Of a DNA stretch of 64,000 bases, positions 35,203 to 46,403 are shown piece after piece (within the stretch, counting starts at the first letter, position 1; each line of letters begins with the position of its first letter). The notes below the pieces were generated by a model that saw only the letters and a program-made list of their open reading frames with translations, did not search any database and was not told where the DNA came from. The translations under genes were made by a program, and so were the position numbers. Location of the stretch: contig JAZGTH010000020.1 in the NCBI GenBank assembly GCA_036877525.1, forward strand, positions 3,274,501 through 3,338,500, in the 5' to 3' direction. Source of the stretch: Chromobotia macracanthus. Taxonomy: Eukaryota; Chordata; Actinopteri; Cypriniformes; Botiidae.

Positions 35203-37581
35203 CTGATCATCAAAAGCTTCACTGTTCAGTTTCTCTCTCTGCGCATGCGTGAGCGTCTGTGTCCCACTGCTGTCCAGACTAATGACGCTCTCACTGCAAG
35301 GTCTGACGTATTTCAGATCACTCTTTCTGGAGTCAGTGGTTCTGCAAACCTCATAATTGTACACGTGCTGTAAAGTTCCTGTGCCACCTACGTCTGCGTA
35401 AAGGGGCGGATAATACGGAATAACTGGAAGATTCGCTCCTGATTTGTAAAACAACCGCTCGCGTCTCCATCTGTAGCATTTGACTGACAGTATGGCGATG
35501 ATAGACACGATAAAGAGAAACGAAACTACAGCCAAAGCCAAGACTAGATAAAACGTCAGATTGTCGTTGTATTCCTTGTCGTGCGTAAAGTCAGTGAACT
35601 CCGAGAGCACTTCAGGGAAGCTGTCCGCCACCGCCACGTTAACATTGACTGTAGCTGAACGAGAGGGCTGCCCGTTGTCCTCCACTACAACAGTGAGTCT
35701 TTGTTTCACAGCATCTTTATCTGTCACTTGGCGCACAGTTCTTATTTCTCCATTCTGTAAGCCCACTTCAAACAGCGCCCTGTCTGTGGCTTTCTGCAGT
35801 TTATATGAGAGCCACGCATTCTGTCCAGAGTCCACATCCACTGCCACCACTTTAGTGACCAGATAACCCACATCTGCCGAACGAGGCACTATTTCAGCCA
35901 CCACAGAACCACCAGACTGGACCGGATACAGAACCTGAGGCGCGTTGTCATTCTGGTCCTGAATGATGATTTTCACGCTCACGTTGCTGCTGAGAGGAGG
36001 AGAACCTCCATCTTGCGCTTTTACGCGGAACTGGAAATCTTTGATCTGCTCGTAATCAAATGATCGCACTGCCTGTATGACTCCACTATCAGCACTGACG
36101 GACACTAACGAGGAGACGGGCGCTCCGTTAACCGAGGAGTCCTCCAGTATGTAAGACACACGAGCATTCTGGTTAAAATCTGCGTCTCTGGCTCTGACTG
36201 TCAGGATGGAAAGACCCGGTGTGTTGTTTTCCTGAACAAACGCCTCATAAGAGCTTTTCTCAAAAACAGGCGCGTTATCATTCACATCTGATATCTGTAA
36301 GGTGAGAGTGACGCTGCTGGAGAGAGAGGGCACGCCCTCATCAGCGCACGTCACACTGATATTATACTGAGACTCTCTCTCCCGATCTAATTCACCATCT
36401 GTGACTAAACTCAAAAAATTATTGCCTGTCGGTTTTAGTGTAAAAGGAATGTCTCTGTCTATATAGCATGTGACCTTTCCGTTGTCACCGGTGTCAAAAT
36501 CTTGAACGGTTAATATCGCAACAACAGTGCCAAGTTTAGAATCCTCTAATAAAACATTTGTTCTGGACATGATGCTAATTGCAGGTACATTATCATTAAC
36601 GTCAGTGACATCGAGAATTATTTTACACGAATCTGAATGTCCGCCTTGGTCTTTGGCCTGGACATCAATGTGATAGGTTTTGTGTTTTTCATAATCCACG
36701 TTTCCAACTAATGTCACTGCTCCTGTTTTGTCATCTACCTTAAACAAATCATGTGCACCGTCAGAAGAAATAGAAAACGTTATTATGCCGTTAGAGCCCA
36801 GATCCGCATCGGATGCTGTAACTGTGGTTAAAACGGTTCCAGTTGGTGCGTTTTCGGCGATGCTCGCTCTGTATAATGTCTGACCGCAAACGGGTTCATT
36901 ATCGTTGGCGTCCAAAACGGTAATTTGTATTTGCATTGATCCTGTCAGCTGAGGATCTCCGCCATCCTTTGCAGTCAGTAAAAGTGCGACATGGTCCTGC
37001 GTTTCTCTATCTAATGGCTTCTGTAATACCATTTCGACAGCTTTACCACCATCAGGTTGATTGTGCAGTTTTAAAACAAAAAAATCGTTCGAGCTAAGAC
37101 TGTAGTCTTGAAGTCCGTTAAGACCAACATCCGGGTCGTTCGCTTTGTCTAAGGTAAATCTAACCCCCGTTTTTGTCAATTCATTTATGTCAAATTTCAT
37201 TTCGCTTTTTTTAAAGGTTGGTGCATTATCGTTGATATCTGTGATCTCTACTGTGGTCGAGTAAAACTCTAGGGGATTTTCTAAAATAATCTGTAGATGC
37301 AGAGCGCAAGGCGTTGTCTGTCCGCACAGCGCCTCTCGGTCTATTCTCTCTTTGATAAGGAGGACTCCTCTGTCTTTATTCAGCTCGATGTATTCAGCGC
37401 TGTCTCCTGTATAAATACGAGCTTTACCGGATTTCAGTCGCTTTAAATCTAAACCCAAATCCTGCGCTATGTTACCGACTAAAGAGCCTTTCGCCATTTC
37501 CTCAGGAATGGAGTAACTGACCTGCCCGAGAGCTGAACTGAGAGAGAGAAACCAGATAAACAGCAGTACTTGCCGCGCCAT
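35203..37581 (-). CDS. pcdhg: Gamma-protocadherin variable exon v6
   Basis: Exon of 793 codons from ATG 37581. It is almost a copy of v5. The visible differences are ELTKTGVRF for EIAKAGARF in EC2, T for I in HKTYHIDV, VTDGELD for ITDGDLD in EC4, and NDN for NDS before the membrane segment. The stub end differs: it reads REKLNSEAFDDQ, as in v7, so the 3' end has a different origin from that of v5. The donor is CAG followed by GTGAGC. If the intron were retained, the frame would continue for 41 codons, rich in hydrophobic residues, to a stop at 35077. Confidence 0.93.
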
Positions 37582-37859
37582 TGTTCTGTCCGACATTCTG
37601 CAGATGACCATGAAAGGAAGATGAAGGTAGATACAATTGACAACAATTCAACAAAAACAGGATGAAATCATGTATATATCCAAAGCGAAAACTTAAAAGC
37701 TCTTCAATTCCAGTAAAAACGCTAGGTTAAAGCTCCACGGTTTACGCTCTCTCTTCTCTTCATAAGACTGTGTGCTTCGCTTCCGTCTCTCTCTCTCTCT
37801 AATAATATGGAGATGACGGGGGTGGAACTGCTGCAAATCTGCTCTGTAAACTGTGACAC

Positions 37860-37886
37860 GTTGAACAACAGCGGCACTATGAGTCC
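37860..37886 (-). promoter_or_regulatory. Conserved promoter element of v6
   Basis: Identical to that of v5, inside the duplicated block. Confidence 0.7.
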
Positions 37887-38237
37887 ATTCTGATGAAATA
37901 CAGAAACAACCAAATCGATCCACTTTACACCCATTTTCCCCCCAAAACACAACTAAAAACTACTAATAGCAGATGTGTCACCAGAATTAAAACACAATCA
38001 CTATTAAGCTAAAGCACGTAACGAGTCTGACCGAATATGAAAGATTAAACCAAAAAACATAAGCAGAGAGAAACGAGAAGTTGCCTACCTAAACTTATCC
38101 GCAAATTCGCTAATCAGAAATAAATTAAAAATTAAAAAACGCATTATACAACATGAAAGGGATTCTAACTAATGAAACCGTGTCACTGAAAACATTACAC
38201 AGGATAAAAGATTCAAAAAGAAGACAATACAGAGGAG

Positions 38238-38292
38238 GCATGATGAGATATATGAAGGACAGACCGCACTTCAGCACCATGGCCAGAGAATC
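38238..38292. other. Spacer element, diverged copy
   Basis: Duplicate of the element at 34508-34561. A second short copy follows at about 38552-38577. Confidence 0.5.
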
Positions 38293-38933
38293 AAAGCCAA
38301 GCTGCGATTAAAGCTGCATTAAAATGACTTCCTGGAAAGAAAGAGGAAAAAAATCCACGGCAATAAATAAATAGAAACGAAAAATGTGTGCCGTTAAACA
38401 TTGGTAAAATTAGTGATGGAAAATAAAACACGAGAAAACAATATATGCTGTCGGACATTTACACTTAGAAAGATTAATGATGAACTAATTTGTTCCTAAT
38501 TATGTATGAAAACTATAAAAATATGGGACAAGAAACCAACAGATGGAAATACTCCATTTCAGAACCATGGTCAAAGGAACTACATAACACTTAAAACGGG
38601 GAAGTTAAACTGTCGAAAATGGTGGAACACTAGTTGATAACCATGGATTTAAAGAACTAAAAAAAACAATTAACCAAATCTAAATCATATAACTGCAAAA
38701 CACACTTCAATGTACACGCGTTCCCTAAAATTCAGTGCTATACGCCAGATGACAAACGTTCCAGATTTAAATGCACATGAAAGAATGAAACATTAACAAA
38801 AAGGATATCAACCATGGTCACAGCTTCTGAATCTCGTAAAACACGTTAATGCAAGCATATATAAAACCTTAAATACACACAAAAATAAACACGCACTTCT
38901 AAACAAGAGAATGAAATGCACAGTAAAGCTCAC

Positions 38934-41318
38934 CTGATCATCAAAAGCTTCACTGTTCAGTTTCTCTCTCTGCGCATGCGTGAGCGTCTGTGTCCCACTG
39001 CTGTCCAGACTAATGACGCTCTCACTGCAAGGTCTGACGTATTTCAGATCACTCTTTCTGGAGTCAGTGGTTCTGCAAACCTCATAATTGTACACGTGCT
39101 GTAAAGTTCCTGTGCCACCTACGTCTGCGTAAAGGGGCGGATAATACGGAATAACTGGAAGATTCGCTCCTGATTTGTAAAACAACCGCTCGCGTCTCCA
39201 TCTGTAGCATTTGACTGACAGTATGGCGATGATAGACACGATAAAGAGAAACGAAACTACAGCCAAAGCCAAGACTAGATAAAACGTCAGATTGTCGTTG
39301 TATTCCTTGTCGTGCGTAAAGTCAGTGAACTCCGAGAGCACTTCAGGGAAGCTGTCCGCCACCGCCACGTTCACATTGACTGTAGCTGAACGAGAGGGCT
39401 GCCCGTTGTCCTCCACTACAACAGTGAGTCTTTGTTTCACAGCATCTTTATCTGTCACTTGGCGCACAGTTCTTATTTCTCCATTCTGTAAGCCCACTTC
39501 AAACAGCGCCCTGTCTGTGGCTTTCTGCAGTTTATATGAGAGCCACGCATTCTGTCCAGAGTCCACATCAACAGCCACCACTTTAGTGACCAGATAACCC
39601 ACATCTGCCGAACGAGGCACTATTTCAGCCACCACAGAACCACCAGACTGGACCGGATACAGAACCTGAGGCGCGTTGTCATTTTGGTCCTGAATGATGA
39701 TTTTCACGCTCACGTTGCTGCTGAGAGGAGGAGAACCTCCATCTTGCGCTTTTACGCGGAACTGGAAATCTTTGATCTGCTCGTAATCAAATGATCGCAC
39801 TGCCTGTATGACTCCACTATCAGCACTGACGGACACTAACGAGGAGACGGGCGCTCCGTTAACCGAGGAGTCCTCCAGTATGTAAGACACACGAGCATTC
39901 TGGTTAAAATCTGCGTCTCTGGCTCTGACTGTCAGGATGGAAAGACCCGGTGTGTTGTTTTCCTGAACAAACGCCTCATAAGAGCTTTTCTCAAAAACAG
40001 GCGCGTTATCATTCACATCTGATATCTGTAAGGAGAGAGTGACGCTGCTGGAGAGAGAGGGCACGCCCTCATCAGCGCACGTCACACTGATATTATACTG
40101 AGACTCTCTCTCTCGATCTAAATCACTATCTGTGACTAGACTAAAGAAGTTTGTATTTATCGATTTCAAAATAAATGGAATATTTTCATGAACAGAGCAC
40201 TGAACTTTTCCATTTTCTCCTGAATCAGGATCCTGGACATTTATCATTGTAACGACCGTCTCAGACGGAGAATTTTCAGCTATGACGCTTGTTTTAGACA
40301 CAATGTCAATCACTGGTTTATTATCATTTATATCAAGTACGTCAACAATGATCTTACAAGAATCAGTCAGACCACCATGATCACTCGCTTGGACACGAAT
40401 CTCATAGTGTCGAGCCTTTTCAAAGTCTATTATTCCGACCACAGAGACTTGCCCACTGTCTTTATTTATGTCAAATAAGTGTCGAACATTATCCTGTATG
40501 TTTGTGATGGAATATTCAATTTTCCCATTTATACCCTCATCTGCGTCAGTTGCGCTCACTGTTGACACGATGGTGTTTTTAGGCGCATTTTCTATCACAG
40601 TCGCTTTATATTCTGACTGTGTGAAAACAGGAGCATTGTCGTTTACATCTAAAACAGTAACATGAATCTCTATACTCCCAGACATATGCGGATCTCCGCC
40701 ATCAACAGCCGTGAGCACTAATATTATGTCTTGTTGTTTTTCACGGTCTAAAGGTTTCTGTAGAATCATTTCAACATTTTGCCTGCCTCCAGTCTGGCTT
40801 TTAAATTGAAGATTAAAATTATTAGTTGGATTAAGCGAATAGCTTTGAAGGCCGTTTATTCCAACATCACGATCTACAGCAGGTTCAATGGTAAATTTAG
40901 ACCCCAAAACAGCTGATTCGCTGATCCTGAAATTAATCTTACCCTTTTCAAAACTGGGAGCATTATCGTTTACGTCAAGTATCTCAATACTAATGCTATA
41001 AAAATCCATAGGGTTTTCCAAAATCATCTGTAGATGCAGAGCGCAAGGCGTTGTCTGTCCGCACAGCGCCTCTCGGTCTATTCTCTCTTTGATAAGGAGG
41101 ACTCCTCTGTCTTTATTCAGCTCGATGTATTCAGCGCTGTCTCCTGTATAAATACGAGCTTTACCGGATTTCAGTCGCTTTAAATCTAAACCCAAATCCT
41201 GCGCTATGTTACCGACTAAAGAGCCTTTCGCCATTTCCTCAGGAATGGAGTAACTGACCTGCCCGAGAGCTGAACTGAGAGAGAGAAACCAGATAAACAG
41301 CAGTACTTGCCGCGCCAT
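38934..41318 (-). CDS. pcdhg: Gamma-protocadherin variable exon v7
   Basis: Exon of 795 codons from ATG 41318 (MARQ). An ATG five codons upstream reads MSGRT. EC1 is the subgroup EC1. EC2 and EC3 closely resemble v8, v10 and v11 (EKGKINFRISESAVLGSKF, SQSEYKATVIENAPKN). EC2 has PAVDRDVGIN, where v8 has PADDPDVGIN, so the usual DPD is altered in v7. Late EC4 to stub is the common block. The 3' end and its run-on of 41 codons match v6 exactly (DDQ, then GTGAGC). So v7 has a v8-like recognition part and a v6-like 3' end. Confidence 0.92.
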
Positions 41319-41572
41319 TGTTCTACCCGACATTTCCACGAGACGAGAGGAAAAGCCCTTTAATCCACTGAATATCAGTCCAAAAACGATATAATTACAT
41401 ACATCCAGCAAAGGAAATGAAGAGAGAGATTAATATCACAAAAACGAAAAGCAGAAATGTTGATCTTTATGTTTTCTGTTGTCTGTCCTACTGAGACTGT
41501 ATGTGCTCTGCTTCTTTCTTTCTCTTATAATATGGAGATGATGGGGGTGGAACTGCAGCAAATCTGTGAAAC

Positions 41573-41597
41573 ACTGACCAACAGCGGCACTTTGAGT
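41573..41597 (-). promoter_or_regulatory. Conserved promoter element of v7
   Basis: In transcript sense AAAGTGCCGCTGTTGGTCAG, then T. The same sequence stands before v8 to v13. A TATTATAAG stretch about 50 bases downstream could serve as the TATA-like site. Confidence 0.85.
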
Positions 41598-41834
41598 CCA
41601 GTCACATGAACTACAATTATATTCAAATAAGTCCAAGTTTGATATGACATATACCATTGTTTAAAAACTGCAGCTTCCGACATCAACCATAATTAAACAT
41701 ATAAAAAGGGAAACACTGCATAAATATTTGCAAAACACTAATAGAAAGTTAATAGCCTCATATAAAGAATATGGATCTGTAAATGAATGCGTTACTTGCA
41801 CATTTATAACTAGACGAAGGACTGAAAGGACTTA

Positions 41835-41917
41835 AAGGATCCCGAAGAGATGATCCATCAAACACAGACGCAGAGAAACACATGACTGCATTTCAGAACC
41901 ATGGCCAGCGACTCTGA
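41835..41917. other. Conserved spacer element
   Basis: Block of about 80 bases including GATGATCCATCAAACACAGA, GACTGCATTTCAGAACCATG and GCCAGCGACTC. It recurs in the spacers upstream of v8 to v12, while sequence to its left and right drifts. Confidence 0.65.
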
Positions 41918-42387
41918 ATAACGTGCTGAAATCTCTTTCTTCATTAGCAGATGAAAGAGCCGCAGACATAATTACGGATAATAACTACGCTCAAAATAAA
42001 ATTTATGTAATAAAAGTAAATGCTTAAACTTTACAAAACTGCTGACCATTGCATAATCGAGATGATAAAATTCACAAAACAACATTCCTCATCTTATTGT
42101 CCTGTTGCTAAAAACTAAAAAAAATTGTAATTATTCCATGGTGTATAAACAAGCTAAGCTAAATATAACATATAATAATACACAAGCAGTAAATAATCCA
42201 TGTACGCCTTAGGACATTCCAAGAAGAGATTAAACAACAGGATTTCATGACGAACCTGTTCTCACAACCGAAACTACAGCAACTATATAACGAAGAAAAC
42301 TACAGCCTAAATATGACAGCAGAAAATTAGTAGTTATTGCGTTTAAAACAAGAAATGTTTAAAGAATGTACGAACTTGTAGAGAACA

Positions 42388-42458
42388 GTTTTATAGTTCT
42401 ATAGTTCTATAGTACTAAACTATAAACTAACAATAAACTATAGTTCTATAGTACTAAA
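42388..42458. repeat. TATAGTTC-rich local repeat
   Basis: Repeated words TATAGTTC, TATAGTACTA and AAACTATAAACTAA. The matching stretch at 46101-46211 carries an extra unit. Confidence 0.75.
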
Positions 42459-42649
42459 AATAAAAATAAAACATTTCTGTTGTTTTAACATTAAGCCAAA
42501 ATAAATGTAAGCTGAGGCACGAAAAGTATTTACTGAAAATAGAAACTAAATCTAAAATAATAATTAAGTTTTTGAGGCCATGAACCTTCAATCCTGTCGA
42601 AACGCGTTAAGGTTTAAAGTTACGTTGCAACAAAAATACACATTCTTAC

Positions 42650-45034
42650 CTGATCACAAGGACTGTCAATGGTTAGTTTCTCTCTCTGCGCATGCGTGAG
42701 CGTCTGTGTCCCACTGCTGTCCAGACTAATGACGCTCTCACTGCAAGGTCTGACGTATTTCAGATCACTCTTTCTGGAGTCAGTGGTTCTGCAAACCTCA
42801 TAATTGTACACGTGCTGTAAAGTTCCTGTGCCACCTACGTCTGCGTAAAGGGGCGGATAATACGGAATAACTGGAAGATTCGCTCCAGATTTGTAAAACA
42901 TCCGCTCGCGTCTCCATCTATAGCATTTGACTGACAGTATAGCGATGATAGACACGATAAAGAGAAACGAAACTACAGCCAAAGCCAAGACTAGATAAAA
43001 CGTCAGATTGTCGTTGTATTCCTTGTCGTGCGTAAAGTCAGTGAACTCCGAGAGCACTTCAGGGAAGCTGTCCGCCACCGCCACGTTCACATTGACTGTA
43101 GCTGAACGAGAGGGCTGCCCGTTGTCCTCCACTACAACAGTGAGTCTTTGTTTCACAGCATCTTTATCTGTCACTTGGCGCACAGTTCTTATTTCTCCAT
43201 TCTGTAAGCCCACTTCAAACAGCGCCCTGTCTGTGGCTTTCTGCAGTTTATATGAGAGCCACGCATTCTGTCCAGAGTCCACATCAACTGCCACCACTTT
43301 AGTGACCAGATAACCCACATCTGCCGAACGAGGCACTATTTCAGCCACCACAGAACCACCAGACTGGACCGGATACAGAACCTGAGGCGCGTTGTCATTC
43401 TGGTCCTGAATGATGATTTTCACGCTCACGTTGCTGCTGAGAGGAGGAGAACCTCCATCTTGCGCTTTTACGCGGAACTGGAAATCTTTGATCTGCTCGT
43501 AATCAAATGATCGCACTGCCTGTATGACTCCACTATCAGCACTGACGGACACTAACGAGGAGACGGGCGCTCCGTTAACCGAGGAGTCCTCCAGTATGTA
43601 AGACACACGAGCATTCTGGTTAAAATCTGCGTCTCTGGCTCTGACTGTCAGGATGGAAAGACCCGGTGTGTTGTTTTCCTGAACAAACGCCTCATAAGAG
43701 CTTTTCTCAAAAACAGGCGCGTTATCATTCACATCTGATATCTGTAAGGAGAGAGTGACGCTGCTGGAGAGAGAGGGCACGCCCTCATCAGCGCACGTCA
43801 CACTGATATTATACTGAGACTCCCTCTCTCGATCTAAATCACTGTCTGTCACTAGACTAAAGAAGTTTGTATTTATCGATTTCAAAGTAAATGGAATATT
43901 TTCATGAACAGAGCACTGAACTTTTCCATTTTCTCCTGAATCAGGATCCTGGACATTTATCATCGTAACAACCGTCTCAGACGGAGAATTTTCAGCTATG
44001 ACGCTTGTTTTAGACACAATGTCAATCACTGGTTTATTATCATTTATATCAAGTACGTCAACAATGATTTTACAAGAATCAGTCAGACCACCATGATCAC
44101 TCGCTTGTATGCGTAATTCGTAGTGTCGAGCTTTTTCAAAGTCTATTATTCCGACCACAGAGACTTGTCCACTGTCTTTATTTATGTCAAATAAGTGTCG
44201 AACATTATTCTGTATGTTTGTGATGGAATATTCAATTTTCCCATTTATACCCTCATCTGCGTCAGTTGCGCTCACTGTTGACACGATGGTGTTTTTAGGC
44301 GCATTTTCTACCACAGTCGCTTTATATTCTGACTGTGTGAAAACAGGAGCATTGTCGTTTGCGTCTAAAACAGTAACATGGATCTCTATACTCCCAGACA
44401 TCTGCGGATCTCCGCCATCAACAGCCGTGAGCACTAATATTATGTCTTGTTGTTTTTCACGGTCTAAAGGTTTCTGTAGAATCATTTCAACATTTTGTCC
44501 ATCTCCTTGTTGTCTTTTAAATTTAAGGTTGAAATTATCAGTTGGATTAAGCGAATAACTCTGAAGGCCGTTTATTCCGACATCAGGATCATCAGCAGGT
44601 TCAATGGTAAATTTAGACCCCAAAACAGCTGATTCGCTGATCCTGAAATTAATCTTACCCTTTTCAAAACTGGGAGCGTTATCGTTTACGTCAAGTATCT
44701 CAATACTAATGCTATAAAAATCCATAGGGTTTTCCAAAATCATCTGTAGATGCAGAGCGCAAGGCGTTGTCTGTCCGCACAGCGCCTCTCGGTCTATTCT
44801 CTCTTTGATAAGGAGGACTCCTCTGTCTTTATTCAGCTCGATGTATTCAGCGCTGTCTCCTGTATAAATACGAGCTTTACCGGATTTCAGTCGCTTTAAA
44901 TCTAAACCCAAATCCTGCGCTATGTTACCGACTAAAGAGCCTTTCGCCATTTCCTCAGGAATGGAGTAACTGACCTGCCCGAGAGCTGAACTGAGAGAGA
45001 GAAACCAGATAAACAGCAGTACTTGCCGCGCCAT
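42650..45034 (-). CDS. pcdhg: Gamma-protocadherin variable exon v8
   Basis: Exon of 795 codons from ATG 45034 (MARQ). All six cadherin repeats are intact. C86 and C92 lie in EC1, the membrane segment is about residues 678-702, and a stub of about 90 residues contains VIPYYPPLYADVGGTGTLQH. EC2 and EC3 are close to v7, v10 and v11. EC2 keeps the usual DPDVG. The stub ends REKLTIDSPCDQ, then CAG followed by GTAAGA, as in v9. v8 is a good reference copy for reading the damaged v10 and v13. Confidence 0.93.
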
Positions 45035-45288
45035 TGTTCTGTCCGACATTTCCACGAGACGAGAGGAAAAGCCCTTTAATCCACTGAATATCAGTCCAAA
45101 AACGATATAATTACATACATCCAGCAAAGGAAATGAAGAGAGAGATTAATATCACAAAAACTAAAAGCAGAAATGTTGATCTTTATGGTTTCTGTTGTCT
45201 GTCCTACTGAGACTGTATGTGCTCTGCTTCTTTCTTTCTCTTATAATATGGAGATGATGGGGGTGGAACTGCAGCAAATCTGTGAAAC

Positions 45289-45313
45289 ACTGACCAACAG
45301 CGGCACTTTGAGT
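45289..45313 (-). promoter_or_regulatory. Conserved promoter element of v8
   Basis: Same sequence as at v7, about 255 bases upstream of the MARQ start, with TATTATAAG near 45240. Confidence 0.85.
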
Positions 45314-45547
45314 CCAGTCACATGAACTACAATTATATTCAAATAAGTCCAAGTTTGATATGACATATACCATTGTTTAAAAACTGCAGCTTCCGACATC
45401 AACCATAATTAAACATAAAAAGGGAAACACTGCATAAATATTTGCAAAACACTAATAGAAAGTTAATAGCCTCATATAAAGAATATGGATCTGTAAATGA
45501 ATGCGTTCCTTGCACATTTATAACTAGACGAAGGACTGAAAGGACGT

Positions 45548-45630
45548 AAAGGATCCCGAAGAGATGATCCATCAAACACAGACGCAGAGAAACACATGAC
45601 TGCATTTCAGAACCATGGCCAGCGACTCTG
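45548..45630. other. Conserved spacer element
   Basis: Copy with ACCATGGCCAGCGACTC, nearly the same as at 41835-41917. Confidence 0.65.
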
Positions 45631-46100
45631 AATAACGTGCTGAAATCTCTTTCTTCATGAGCACAAATGAAAGAGCCGCAGACATAATTACGGATAATAA
45701 CTACGCTCAAAATAAAATTTATGTAATAAAAGTAAATGCTTAAACTTTACAAAACTGCTGACCATTGCATAATCGAGATGATAAAATTCACAAAACAACA
45801 TTCCTCATCTTATTGTCCTGTTGCTAAAAACTAAAAAAATTGTAATTATTCCGTGGTGTATAAACAAGCTAAATTAAACAAAAAATATAATAATACACAA
45901 GCAGTAAATAATCCATGTACGCCTTAGGACATTCCAAGAAGAGATTAAACAACAGGATTTCATGACGAACCTGTTCTCACAACCGAAACTACAGCAACTA
46001 TATAACGAAGAAAACTACAGCCTAAAAATGACAGCAGAAAATTAGTAGTTATTGCATTTACAACAAGAAATGTTTAAAGAATGTACGAACTTGTAGAGCA

Positions 46101-46211
46101 CAGTTTTATAGTTCTATAGTTCTATAGTACCAAACTATAAACTAACTATAAACAATAGTTCTATAGTACTAAACTATAAACTAACAATAAACTATAGTTC
46201 TATAGTACTAA
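46101..46211. repeat. TATAGTTC-rich local repeat, expanded
   Basis: Same wording as 42388-42458 with an added unit of about 40 bases, showing local expansion since the spacers were duplicated. Confidence 0.75.
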
Positions 46212-46403
46212 AAATAAAAATAAAACATTTCTGTTGTTTTAACATTAAGCCAAAATAAATGTAAGCTGAGGCACGAAAAGTATTTACTGAAAATAGAAAC
46301 TAAATCTAAAATAATAATTAAGTTTTTGAGGCCATGAACCTTCAATCCTGTCGAAACGCGTTAAGGTTTAAAGTTACGTTGCAACAAAAATACACATTCT
46401 TAC

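Larger units (their letters stand above)
37582..38933. other. Promoter region of v6 and spacer to v7
   Basis: Second copy of the duplicated spacer (compare 33851-35202). Small changes include an AAAAAA-run difference near 38212. No exon is seen. Confidence 0.6.
41319..42649. other. Promoter region of v7 and spacer to v8
   Basis: Very similar to 45035-46403. Holds the v7 promoter element, a TATTATAAGAGA stretch in transcript sense near 41525, a spacer element at 41835 and an AT-rich repeat near 42388. No exon is seen. Confidence 0.6.
45035..46403. other. Promoter region of v8 and spacer to v9
   Basis: Close copy of the spacer upstream of v7. Holds the promoter element, the spacer element at 45548 and the expanded TATAGTTC repeat. 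No exon is seen. Confidence 0.6.

Noticed and set aside
41334..41411. N-terminal extensions LDVCNYIVFG... before MSDRT in v7 to v13
   Set aside because: They begin at TTG and lie in the 5' untranslated region. MARQ gives the expected signal peptide.
45161..45373. Short minus-strand frames upstream of v7 to v13 (CSSCDWTQSAAVGQCF)
   Set aside because: They read through the promoter element and 5' untranslated region. They are conserved because the promoters are conserved.
45399..45710. Frames containing SCVSLRLCLMDHLFGILY in several spacers
   Set aside because: They cover the conserved spacer element, but length, start and end differ between copies and frames are not preserved. A non-coding element fits better.
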